A DNA stretch of 32,799 nucleotides from a virus, in the IMG/VR virus record IMGVR_UViG_3300021964_000275, positions 1-32,799 of that record; one strand, written 5' to 3'. Made by a program: the position numbers and the translations under genes. Shown here in pieces: positions 24,774 through 31,009 of the stretch (position 1 is the stretch's first letter; each line of letters opens with the position of its first letter). The notes under the pieces were generated by a model. That model saw only the letters and a list, made by a program, of their open reading frames with translations, ran no database searches and was not told the origin of the DNA.

Positions 24774-24806
24774 GGCTTGGAAAGGAGAACTAATCGAAAC
24801 CAAGCC
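24774..24806 (-). ncRNA. 3' UTR stem-loop complementary to early gene leaders
   Basis: Stem GGCTTGG/CCAAGCC (24774-24780 with 24800-24806) closes a 19-base loop. In the leftward transcript the loop reads UUUCGAUUAGUUCUCCUUU. Thirteen of these bases (UUAGUUCUCCUUU) are the exact complement of AAAGGAGAACTAA in the leaders of the genes starting at 31805, 26796 and 26006; eleven match the leaders at 30998, 30052 and 27873. Stem-loop seed plus terminator is the usual layout of a 3' UTR-derived small RNA. Regulation of translation is inferred. Confidence 0.5.
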
Positions 24807-24810
24807 TGTG

Positions 24811-25209
24811 TTAGAATGGAATATCAGGAACGTGATACTCATCAGCTTTAGGTTTGTCAGTAGCTGGCTCTATCACTGTATCTCTATTTTGTTTTTCTGA
24901 CAACTGCATAGTCATGTAAGGTTTGTCATCCTTCATGCCTTTCCATCCTGCAATGCGCCACTTTGCATGTATGCCTTCGAGTGGCCCTGAATAGTCTGGT
25001 GCTTTGTCATTACCATTCTTCTCGTTGTCAAACATCACGCCAATCTTTTGATAAATCTCAATGCGCTTCTCGCCAGATTTAGATTGGGCTAGTATGAGTG
25101 CAACATTTTGGTCTTCACCATACATATTCAGTTTACCTTGAAGTATGAACTGCTGTTCTGGAAATGGTTTGAAAGCCGCACCTCTGTTTGTGTTATCATA
25201 ATCAGTCAT
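24811..25209 (-). CDS. SSB-like protein with DIPF tail, 132 aa
   Basis: N terminus NTNRGAAFKPFPEQQFILQG, middle KAPDYSGPLEGIHAKWRIAG and KPYMTMQLSEK resemble phage proteins of the DUF736/ssDNA-binding type. The C terminus ends PDIPF after an acidic stretch; DIPF is the conserved protein-interaction tip of bacterial SSB, used to recruit replication and recombination enzymes. I therefore call it a probable single-stranded DNA-binding protein. It is last in the recombination module (exonuclease, annealing protein, winged helix, this). Ribosome-binding site AAAGG. Confidence 0.65.
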   Translation of the reverse strand: MTDYDNTNRGAAFKPFPEQQFILQGKLNMYGEDQNVALILAQSKSGEKRIEIYQKIGVMFDNEKNGNDKAPDYSGPLEGIHAKWRIAGWKGMKDDKPYMTMQLSEKQNRDTVIEPATDKPKADEYHVPDIPF

Positions 25210-25212
25210 TGT

Positions 25213-25554
25213 TTATTTACCTTTCTGTAATCTATATGATGGTAGTTGACCTTTGATTCGTTTTGTTTCTATTACATGCCCAGCTTTTCTAGCTAGTTTT
25301 AGATAGGTAATAGCTGTCTTTTTTGTGACATTCAGATTAGATGCTATCTTATCTATTCTTTTGAAACGCCCAGTAATAACAGGCAGTATTGATTCATAAT
25401 ACTTCTGTTGTTGTTTTGTAATTACAAGAGATTCATTATGGCTTTTAACTTCTTTGCCATACCTCATAACCTCATTCATAATCCATATGATGCGTTCTTG
25501 TTTTTGTTTAATGTCTTGTATATCAGATTGTATTTGCTTGATAACCCCAAACAT
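25213..25554 (-). CDS. winged-helix protein with N-terminal coiled coil, 113 aa
   Basis: The N-terminal third is a coiled coil (IKQIQSDIQDIKQKQERIIW). The C-terminal half has a winged-helix pattern (KRIDKIASNLNVTKKTAITY, KLARKAGHVIETKRIKGQLP). It may be a transcription or replication regulator. Start ATG 25554 overlaps the stop of the annealing-protein gene (TAATG) and follows GGAGG; it lies 3 bases upstream of the SSB-like gene. Confidence 0.68.
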   Translation of the reverse strand: MFGVIKQIQSDIQDIKQKQERIIWIMNEVMRYGKEVKSHNESLVITKQQQKYYESILPVITGRFKRIDKIASNLNVTKKTAITYLKLARKAGHVIETKRIKGQLPSYRLQKGK

Positions 25555-26006
25555 TACCAGCCTCCTTTGCTTTTGTTACCACTGTCTGCGGCATATTTGT
25601 TACCATCCATCTCACCTAAGAATACATCAGCGTTGAATCCCAGATGTGACAGTGCTTTAGTTAGACCATCTGTGATAGCCATCTTTGGTGCGTCTTCTGC
25701 AATGCGTCCTTTACTTGCGTTGTAAAAAGTACGACAGCCAGAAAAAGGGCCAAATATATTTTCACGAGAAACAGTCCAGATAGATACATCTGCAATAACA
25801 GCGGTGTCACCGCCTGAAAGGTTGATAAACCGTGTTTCATTTATCCAGCCCCAGCCTTGACCAACAGGTCCAAACTGTTCTGTTGCACATCGCACTTGAT
25901 ACTGTGGATCAATAGCAGTAAACGAGCGTTGCCCAAAAGATACCTTCTTTAGATACTGCTTGTCTGATTTGGACACTGCGTTCCAAAGCTTCATATTGTC
26001 TGACAT
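25554..26006 (-). CDS. Rad52/Erf-like single-strand annealing protein
   Basis: 150 aa. KQYLKKVSFGQRSFTAIDPQ, QFGPVGQGWGW and the C-terminal APKMAITDGLTKALSHLGFN followed by DVFLGEMDGNKY are typical of phage Rad52/22-type annealing proteins (Sak/Erf superfamily). It pairs complementary strands exposed by the exonuclease encoded just upstream, for recombination and concatemer formation. The ATG follows AAAGGAGAACTAA, whose TAA is the stop codon of the exonuclease gene. Confidence 0.8.
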   Translation of the reverse strand: MSDNMKLWNAVSKSDKQYLKKVSFGQRSFTAIDPQYQVRCATEQFGPVGQGWGWINETRFINLSGGDTAVIADVSIWTVSRENIFGPFSGCRTFYNASKGRIAEDAPKMAITDGLTKALSHLGFNADVFLGEMDGNKYAADSGNKSKGGW

Positions 26007-26007
26007 C

Positions 26008-26796
26008 TTAGTTCTCCTTTGTTGTTATGCGTAACGAGCCACGCTTGTCACGTTTGATTGTAAGCAAGTCGCAATATACTTCTCGCTCATTGTCACCAAC
26101 CATTGCTTTTAGGTCTGACTTTGCAGACTCAAATAACTTGGCTGATTGTTCCTGTTCAATATAGTCATGGCAACGTGAGATAAACTCATTGTCGCTTGAC
26201 GCATCTCTGCGTACCATGCCATCAACAGGTATCTTGTCTATAGATACAGGTGATATTTGGTCATCACCGAAAGGGCGTGTGTCTTCTTTGACATGCCCCC
26301 AAAACTCTTTGAGGTGTACTTGCATCTTGTAAATGTAGTCCCAATCCTTTTTGATATAAACACATTCCCATCTGCGGTTGCCAAAGATTACAGATAAATA
26401 ACATCCGTCTTTAATGCTAACCCAAAGATAGAATTGTATCTGCGGCATATACATTTTGAGGCAACCTTCCATTGTGTTGCGTTCATATGTATGCTTTGCT
26501 TCAACAATTTCTTGAGTGTTATAGATACAAGCATCGACAGTACCTTTGCATGGTACGCCTTCCCAGTTCAAAGTAAACTCTCGTTGCTTTTCTAACTGGT
26601 CTTGTGTTGGGTCAAGTTCATGGTTAAGAAACCAGTGAAGATTAAAGTCTTCTGTGTGTGTGCCTAGCTGTACTGCAAGATGATTAGATAAATCTTCTGG
26701 TTCAGTACGCCCTGTCTTTTCTTCCCACAGTGATGTCCAATCACCATCCATAATGCGCCTCATGTCTGAGCCGCCAATAAAGCCTTGTCTATTCAT
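26008..26796 (-). CDS. YqaJ/lambda-type recombination exonuclease
   Basis: 262 aa. FIGGSDM (6-12), GTHTE with E49, GTVDA with D88, EAK with E99 and K101, and QIQFYLW (119-125) form the catalytic order of the YqaJ/lambda Exo family. It degrades one strand from a DNA end to leave a 3' overhang for the annealing protein next to it. The ribosome-binding site AAAGGAGAACTAA belongs to the conserved leader set. The short gap upstream (26797-26828) holds nothing else visible. Confidence 0.86.
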   Translation of the reverse strand: MNRQGFIGGSDMRRIMDGDWTSLWEEKTGRTEPEDLSNHLAVQLGTHTEDFNLHWFLNHELDPTQDQLEKQREFTLNWEGVPCKGTVDACIYNTQEIVEAKHTYERNTMEGCLKMYMPQIQFYLWVSIKDGCYLSVIFGNRRWECVYIKKDWDYIYKMQVHLKEFWGHVKEDTRPFGDDQISPVSIDKIPVDGMVRRDASSDNEFISRCHDYIEQEQSAKLFESAKSDLKAMVGDNEREVYCDLLTIKRDKRGSLRITTKEN

Positions 26797-26828
26797 AGTT
26801 AGTTCTCCTTTAGTTTATTCTACTGCAA

Positions 26829-27455
26829 CTATGCAGTAAGGTCAATGCGTTTTTTGTGAAGCGCATCTAACAATAGCTGGCGTTTGCGTACACGCCAGTC
26901 AATGTGTTCGTAAAACTCTGCATATGATGGCCAGAATTTTGCAGTTTCAGATACACGCTTGATTGCACGTTGCACAATATCAGCAGGGTAATCTGATAAC
27001 TGCATAGCTAGTCCTCTCATTCTTATTGTGTGGTCTTCTGGTGTTTCGCCACTTGGCTTTACAACCAGCGTTGCTAGAAGGGCAAGCTGGCTCTCGATGG
27101 CCTCCACAGACAACGGGGCCATCGAAGCCAGCACAGCCCTGATAGCTTGCTCTACTTCTTCTACATTGTCTGCTTCTACTCTGAAGCCTGATACAAGAAT
27201 ATCTGCGCCATGATCTGTAAATCTGGTGCGAGATATTTCATTGACCTTGTAACCCAGAATTGATTCGACTGAAGTAACTAGTCTTTTGTCCACCTGTTGT
27301 GGGTCGTTTATCTCTAATAGTCTGGCCACTGATTGTTCTCGCTGTTCCGAACTTAACTGAATTTCGTATCCAGTTTCGGTAGGCTTTGTCGATGTCGATG
27401 AATGTTGTACCTTTGGATTGATGGTGGTCACGGAACTGATTGGCTTCAAAGTCAT
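26829..27455 (-). CDS. putative replicative helicase loader, 208 aa
   Basis: The C-terminal half (QLALLATLVVKPSGETPEDH, YPADIVQRAIKRVSETAKFW, PSYAEFYEHIDWRVRKRQ) has the helical pattern of helicase-loader and helicase-binding domains, in which a helical bundle ends with a (W/P)P-x-x-(A)E motif; the assignment is by pattern and place after the initiator. The N-terminal 75 residues are low-complexity (SSTSTKPTETG) and lie inside the initiator gene. ATG 27455 follows AGAGGT by 8 bases; TTG 27461 is too close to that site. The overlap with the initiator gene is 218 bases. Confidence 0.55.
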   Translation of the reverse strand: MTLKPISSVTTINPKVQHSSTSTKPTETGYEIQLSSEQREQSVARLLEINDPQQVDKRLVTSVESILGYKVNEISRTRFTDHGADILVSGFRVEADNVEEVEQAIRAVLASMAPLSVEAIESQLALLATLVVKPSGETPEDHTIRMRGLAMQLSDYPADIVQRAIKRVSETAKFWPSYAEFYEHIDWRVRKRQLLLDALHKKRIDLTA

Positions 27456-27873
27456 GGTCAAATACCTCTTTCATAATTGTATCTATAGAAAAGCGAAGGT
27501 CATCAGATGGCATCCAATCATCAGGAACTTGTCTGCGCCTTACAGCTTTATTGTTATTACTGGTTATTGATAGGTTAGTGTCGCACTGTGCGACAGTGCT
27601 GTCGCTCTCTGCGACAGTCGGGAAGATTGTATAAAGTGTTGAGCGTCTGCTGTTGCCACGCTCTCTAACTAAAAGATTGTTATCTTCTAGCCAGTTTAAT
27701 TTACGAGCAACGGTAGCTTTGTTCATTTGTGTTCGTTCAGCTAGACGTTCTAAGCTAGGCCAACACTGGCCTGTGTCTTCGTTAGCATGGTCAGCTAGTA
27801 CAACTAGTAACCACTTAGCATAGCAATCTGGTATGTCAGCTTTGATTGCCCTCGCCATCATTAGGAATGACAT
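27238..27873 (-). CDS. replication initiator, winged helix plus DnaT-like domain
   Basis: 211 aa. Residues about 10-85 form a winged helix (IPDCYAKWLLVVLADHANED, CWPSLERLAERTQMNKATVA, RKLNWLEDNNLL) of the HTH_36/lambda O-like type. After a polar linker (about 86-118) comes PDDWMPSDDLRFSIDTIM...FEANQFRDHHQSKG...DIDKAYRNWIRN, which matches the DnaT-like C-terminal domain of phage replication proteins. It is likely to bind the origin and recruit the host helicase with the loader encoded in the overlapping downstream gene. The linker DNA carries two palindromes (27580-27615). Leader AAGGAGAACTA. Confidence 0.8.
   Translation of the reverse strand: MSFLMMARAIKADIPDCYAKWLLVVLADHANEDTGQCWPSLERLAERTQMNKATVARKLNWLEDNNLLVRERGNSRRSTLYTIFPTVAESDSTVAQCDTNLSITSNNNKAVRRRQVPDDWMPSDDLRFSIDTIMKEVFDHDFEANQFRDHHQSKGTTFIDIDKAYRNWIRNSVKFGTARTISGQTIRDKRPTTGGQKTSYFSRINSGLQGQ
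27580..27615. promoter_or_regulatory. paired palindromes, candidate origin sites
   Basis: GTCGC-ACTGT-GCGAC (27580-27594; the arms extend to a 7-bp GTCGCAC/GTGCGAC palindrome) and GTCGC-TCTCT-GCGAC (27601-27615; extended arms CTGTCGC/GCGACAG), centres 21 bp apart, that is two helical turns. They lie in the linker codons of the initiator gene, beside an AT-rich stretch (27546-27578). Lambda-type phages place origin iterons inside the initiator gene in the same manner. The same palindrome occurs at promoters elsewhere in this genome. Confidence 0.5.
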
Positions 27874-28198
27874 TGTAGTTCTCCTTGAGTAATGGTGCTA
27901 TGTATTTTTCAAACACATCTGCATCAAACATTATAATAGTTTTTGGATCACCTGTCCTGCGTTTATAGATAAGAGCATCACGCATTACAGTGAATGGATT
28001 AGGAAATCCAGACTTGTCACGGTACTTAACTTCCGTTACCAGTCTGTGTCCTCCGATTTCCCAGACGATGTCGCCAGAATATTCTCCTCCCAACGAGCCT
28101 GAAAGCGGTTGCCTTTTCGCTTTGAAGCCAATTTTCTTGAGCCACTCTGTGATTTTTCTTTCGTGATAGTTTCCTTTGTTGCGACTCTTTGAAGCCAC
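27836..28198 (-). CDS. Holliday junction resolvase-like PDDEXK nuclease
   Basis: 120 aa. SRNKGNYHERKITEWLKKIG with E13, the Ser/Gly loop QPLSGSLGGEYSGDIVW with D43, and VTEVKYRDK with E56 and K58 give the Hjc-type resolvase core. It would cut four-way junctions made by recombination or replication before packaging. GGAGG precedes GTG 28198 by 5 bases and TTG 28201 by 2, so GTG is preferred. It overlaps the zinc-ribbon gene by 163 bases and the initiator by 38. Confidence 0.82.
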   Translation of the reverse strand: MASKSRNKGNYHERKITEWLKKIGFKAKRQPLSGSLGGEYSGDIVWEIGGHRLVTEVKYRDKSGFPNPFTVMRDALIYKRRTGDPKTIIMFDADVFEKYIAPLLKENYNVIPNDGEGNQS

Positions 28199-28371
28199 CA
28201 ATCCCTCCCTCTTTCCATACAGTCAACACATATTACATAGTACGTTGCTGGTTCTATTGAGCGAAGCACACAAGAAAACCATTGCTTTGTTTGTTCACAA
28301 CTATCACACTTAGCTGGTAAGCCTTTGTTACTGTTTAGTTTTTTTCTTATGGATTTTGATTTGTAAACCAA
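28036..28371 (-). CDS. zinc-ribbon protein, up to 111 aa
   Basis: CDSC (residues 22-25) and CVDC (48-51) form a CxxC...CxxC zinc site in KCDSCEQTKQWFSCVLRS...YYVICVDCMERGRDWWLQRV. TTG 28371 is the only start that keeps both pairs; no ribosome-binding site is obvious and coupling to the gene before it (44-base overlap) is likely. The last 54 residues overlap the resolvase gene in another frame and have a Ser/Lys-rich, unstructured look, so that part may simply be run-on to a stop. Function unknown. Confidence 0.6.
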   Translation of the reverse strand: MVYKSKSIRKKLNSNKGLPAKCDSCEQTKQWFSCVLRSIEPATYYVICVDCMERGRDWWLQRVATKETITKEKSQSGSRKLASKRKGNRFQARWEENILATSSGKSEDTDW

Positions 28372-28546
28372 GAGCGTCTAACCAACAGCTAAATAAGAAT
28401 CCAGATGGTACTCTTTTGTACTGTTCCCATTTGTGAACTAAAGATTTGGCACACCCTATTCGATGTGCCAGTTCTTCTTGTGATATTCTTTGCCTTTCTC
28501 TATGAGACACCAATTCATTAATGATTGATTGATATGTATCAGTCAC
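28328..28546 (-). CDS. XRE-family HTH regulator, 72 aa
   Basis: RERQRISQEELAHRIGCAKS with LVHKWEQYKRVPSG is a clear Cro/CI-type helix-turn-helix. The frame is open further upstream, but there it overlaps the HTH gene at 28539; I chose GTG 28546, which overlaps that gene's stop (GTGACTGA) and gives MTDTYQSIINEL. ATG 28612 is the alternative. The C terminus is basic (KIHKKKTKQ). It is a candidate early/late repressor. Confidence 0.68.
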   Translation of the reverse strand: MTDTYQSIINELVSHRERQRISQEELAHRIGCAKSLVHKWEQYKRVPSGFLFSCWLDALGLQIKIHKKKTKQ

Positions 28547-28793
28547 AGGTGTTTCGTTTTTGTAGTGTTGAAAGTTCTTCAATAGCTTTCTCAACTTTAT
28601 TGGCAGTGTCATGCCGTAGTTCAGCACCATGTTTTGCTCTGTAAAACGTAGAGTCTGGAACGCCAGCATGAACAAATGCCTGTTTGAGTTTGACATTTGC
28701 ATCTGTTGATTTTGCGATGAGTGTGTCCATGTATGTAATCATGCAGACATCATCTGCAAAGACGCAGTAGTTGTCAAGCTTGATGTGGTTCAT
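28539..28793 (-). CDS. small HTH-like protein, about 84 aa
   Basis: The C-terminal 55 residues (VKLKQAFVHAGVPDSTFYRA, KHGAELRHDTANKVEKAIEE) look like a lambda Cro/CI-type HTH. The start is uncertain: ATG 28793 (used here), 28742 and 28730 all lack a good ribosome-binding site, and the longer frame from 28856 overlaps the upstream gene more. Function inferred only as DNA-binding. It lies between two other regulators. Confidence 0.55.
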   Translation of the reverse strand: MNHIKLDNYCVFADDVCMITYMDTLIAKSTDANVKLKQAFVHAGVPDSTFYRAKHGAELRHDTANKVEKAIEELSTLQKRNTCD

Positions 28794-29100
28794 AAAATTC
28801 TTTTGCCCACATAACAAGTTGATTCCTGCCACTTTTACCTTTTCTTTTTCTGTCATCTACAATTACAAAACCTTTTTCTTTTAGTTGTTTGTATCTTGCG
28901 GTAACAGAACTGTATCCATGATTAGGTAAAATATTTAGAACGTCATCTGATATACATCCGTTACTTCCGAATGTTTTGATTGCAGATAATACCAAGCGTT
29001 CCATTGCATTAACATTAAGCTGGTCTGCCGCTTCGTGACTTGTTGTGGGGTCACTTGCTCTGACCAGCTTGTATGCTGGTGTGTCAAATAAATCATTCAT
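28774..29100 (-). CDS. winged-helix protein, 108 aa
   Basis: MNDLFDTPAYKLVRASDPTT followed by SHEAADQLNVNAMERLVLSA, then CISDDVLNILPNHGYSSVTA, RYKQLKEKGFVIV. This is a recurrent phage winged-helix family that opens with DPxTSHEAA. ATG 29100 follows GAGGA at 8 bases; longer starts to 29142 lack this support. Probably a regulator or replication accessory; target unknown. It overlaps the gene upstream by 8 bases. Confidence 0.72.
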   Translation of the reverse strand: MNDLFDTPAYKLVRASDPTTSHEAADQLNVNAMERLVLSAIKTFGSNGCISDDVLNILPNHGYSSVTARYKQLKEKGFVIVDDRKRKGKSGRNQLVMWAKEFYEPHQA

Positions 29101-29377
29101 CTTTGCTTTCCTCATAATATTGTTCGTGAACATTCCAGTCATCTAAATCAAGAGCAACTTGTAATGCTTCATCTTTATTAGATGCCCATACTTCTTGAGT
29201 CACAGTGTGTTTAATAAAATGCTTTAGTGATTCGCTTCCACAATGACAGTAGCCACCACTATCTTGACTGTAAAAATGTAAGTCATTGTAATTGCTATAC
29301 ATTTTATGACAGTCATTACATTCATAAAACTCATCGTAACATTTATGCACTGTCGTGGAGACACGGAATGTAGTCAT
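29093..29377 (-). CDS. small Cys-rich protein, 94 aa
   Basis: CNDC at residues 20-23 and CHCGS at about 44-48 suggest a zinc ribbon with one irregular half, followed by VWASNKDEALQVALDLDDWN. Function unknown. The ATG follows GGAGGAACTA, a variant of the conserved early leader. It overlaps the genes on both sides slightly (8 and 35 bases). Confidence 0.62.
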   Translation of the reverse strand: MTTFRVSTTVHKCYDEFYECNDCHKMYSNYNDLHFYSQDSGGYCHCGSESLKHFIKHTVTQEVWASNKDEALQVALDLDDWNVHEQYYEESKDE

Positions 29378-29570
29378 CTAGTTCCTCCAATAATTCTGGA
29401 TGAGCTTGTTCCCAAGCTTCTGTTGCACGTTTAATAAACTTTTCTTTGTTGAATCTAGGATTAGTTTCGGCAAGTCTGTCTGCCATTTCAACTATTTGTG
29501 ATGGCCACCCCACAAGAGGGGCGACTTTGTCTGCTAGATATTCAAAGTGGCGTTGTTGCATAAGTGACAT
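29343..29570 (-). CDS. small helical protein, 75 aa
   Basis: MSLMQQRHFEYLADKVAPLV followed by GWPSQIVEMADRLAETNPRF, NKEKFIKRATEAWE. All-helical and acidic. Similar short proteins occur in early regions of other phages, function unknown. The ATG overlaps the upstream stop (TAATG) and follows GGAGAAC. Confidence 0.65.
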   Translation of the reverse strand: MSLMQQRHFEYLADKVAPLVGWPSQIVEMADRLAETNPRFNKEKFIKRATEAWEQAHPELLEELDDYIPCLHDSA

Positions 29571-29785
29571 TACTTGTTCTCCACAATGGTTGGCTTCATG
29601 TATGTGTTGTCTTCGTTTGCATCACGTTCTAAAACTTCGTGATAAGTTTTTTCAACGCTCAACAAGCTGTCTCTAGCCATACATACTTTGTACTTAAACT
29701 CAGAATCTGTTTCTTCTAAGTGTTTGCACATTGAATCTAATGCGCTGTTGATAGCCATAAGCTTTCTAATGAATGAGTAATTCAT
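29570..29785 (-). CDS. small helical protein, 71 aa
   Basis: Begins MNYSFIRKLMAINSALDSMC, helical, ending in ANEDNTYMKPTIVENK. No family recognised. The ATG has GTAGGAGAATA upstream. It lies 9 bases after the preceding gene and shares its stop with the next start, so it is part of the early operon. Confidence 0.6.
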   Translation of the reverse strand: MNYSFIRKLMAINSALDSMCKHLEETDSEFKYKVCMARDSLLSVEKTYHEVLERDANEDNTYMKPTIVENK

Positions 29786-29794
29786 TGTATTCTC

Positions 29795-30052
29795 CTACTC
29801 AAATGTGATTGTTAATTCGTTCAACTTGTCAGTTAAACAACTGTCAATAGCTTCACTAATCCTATCATCAATCATATTCTCTACTACTTCATGCACTCTT
29901 TCATAAATCATATCATTTAGTTCATCTCTGATTCGGTCAGGTAACTCACTAGAATTATGTACTTCTAGAGAAGTCATTGTGCTTTTTATAAGCTGTTCTA
30001 TTCCTGCGCCAATAGCTTTGGCTAGGTTTTCATTTGCATTTTCGATTGTCAT
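29795..30052 (-). CDS. helical acidic protein, 85 aa
   Basis: MTIENANENLAKAIGAGIEQ, then RIRDELNDMIYERVHEVVEN and a repeated heptad-like pattern (DDRISEAIDSCL), suggesting a coiled coil. Function unknown. The leader AAGGAGAACTA precedes the ATG. The gene follows the strong hairpin at 30081-30125. Confidence 0.62.
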   Translation of the reverse strand: MTIENANENLAKAIGAGIEQLIKSTMTSLEVHNSSELPDRIRDELNDMIYERVHEVVENMIDDRISEAIDSCLTDKLNELTITFE

Positions 30053-30080
30053 TGTAGTTCTCCTTCTTTATAATGCAGGG

Positions 30081-30125
30081 ATGGAATCTGCCACCCCTCA
30101 CCCAAACAGGGGGTGGCAGTTCCAT
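30081..30125 (-). terminator. long hairpin between DUF932 gene and next gene
   Basis: CTGCCACCCC (30088-30097) pairs with GGGGTGGCAG (30110-30119); beyond a single bulged T, ATGGAA/TTCCAT extends it to 16 bp. There is no U-run, so full termination is unlikely; it may reduce read-through, stabilise the upstream mRNA or serve as an RNase III site. It lies 7 bases after the DUF932 stop. Confidence 0.55.
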
Positions 30126-30131
30126 ACCAAA

Positions 30132-30998
30132 TTAGACAAGTTCCCAGTTAGATTTCTTGAATACTTTCGATAGCTGATTCTCACGCAGTCTGCGTGTATT
30201 AGCTGGTGAACGTGATTCATTTGTATGTGTGGCCCAATAGGTGCAAGCATTGTACAAAGCCCACTTGTTCATACCTAGTGAACGTGAGTCTGCGTTCCAG
30301 CAACACATCAGTTGATCTAACTGACGCTCGTTCCACTTGAATGTGGATGTCTTGTTTTGAATCCGACACATAGCATGTTTGAAGAATTGTTCAGCCATTT
30401 CATCGCTTACATGAGTGTTCATCCATGCTTTGTATTGGTCTTTGGTGTTGAAGAAAGCGTCCAGTCCAGCTTGTATTTTAGCAGATGAACCTTCGATGTT
30501 GACGTTGGTGGTATGCTTTGCCCATGTATTAGCTACAGTGTCAGCGTGTGTGCATCCATTCAAACACCAGAGTCTGAGTCCTCTTGCTTGTTGTTGAAAC
30601 GCCCATGAACCGTCATAAGAATTATAAAACAAAACTTGGAAGCGGATTGTGTCGCCAACCTCAGGCTCAATAACTAAGTCATTGAAGTTGATTGTGCCTC
30701 GTAATTTTGCACCGTTATCAAACAGTTCTATTTGATAGTCATAATCTTTTGATACGCCAGAGTTTTTGACTGCATCAAATACAGAGTTGACTACATCATC
30801 GTGCAGTATTGCTTTGTATTTAGAGCCGTGAACACCAAGCACTTCGTTAGTATCGGTACGCATAATGCAACGTGCCATTGATGGTGGTACATCACATCTG
30901 TGCAGTCCATCTTTGACTGCATATAAATCAGATGTTGTAACTGGAAACGACCAGTCATTTGTAGTTTCAAGGTGTTGTTGTATTGTCATATCATTCAT
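30132..30998 (-). CDS. DUF932-family protein, 288 aa
   Basis: Pattern DGLHRCDVPPSMARCIMRTD, TNEVLGVHGSKYKAILHDDV, and later AFQQQARGLRLWCLNGCTHA fit the DUF932 (phage/plasmid-like) family, whose biochemical role is unknown and which is common near replication genes of phages and plasmids. The length is somewhat short for the family. The leader AAGGAGAACTA precedes ATG 30998. It is the largest early gene and follows the small membrane protein gene by 11 bases. Confidence 0.78.
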   Translation of the reverse strand: MNDMTIQQHLETTNDWSFPVTTSDLYAVKDGLHRCDVPPSMARCIMRTDTNEVLGVHGSKYKAILHDDVVNSVFDAVKNSGVSKDYDYQIELFDNGAKLRGTINFNDLVIEPEVGDTIRFQVLFYNSYDGSWAFQQQARGLRLWCLNGCTHADTVANTWAKHTTNVNIEGSSAKIQAGLDAFFNTKDQYKAWMNTHVSDEMAEQFFKHAMCRIQNKTSTFKWNERQLDQLMCCWNADSRSLGMNKWALYNACTYWATHTNESRSPANTRRLRENQLSKVFKKSNWELV

Positions 30999-31009
30999 AA
31001 TAGTTCTCC

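Noticed and set aside
24781-24851. AAAGGAGAACTAA on the top strand read as a ribosome-binding site for a rightward gene
   Set aside because: The next ATG (24817) is too far away and the frame closes after 11 codons inside the SSB-like gene; the antisense-loop reading explains the sequence better.
26180-26200. GTCGC-TTGAC-GCATC in the exonuclease gene as another palindrome copy
   Set aside because: Only a partial match inside a coding region; excluded from the motif set.
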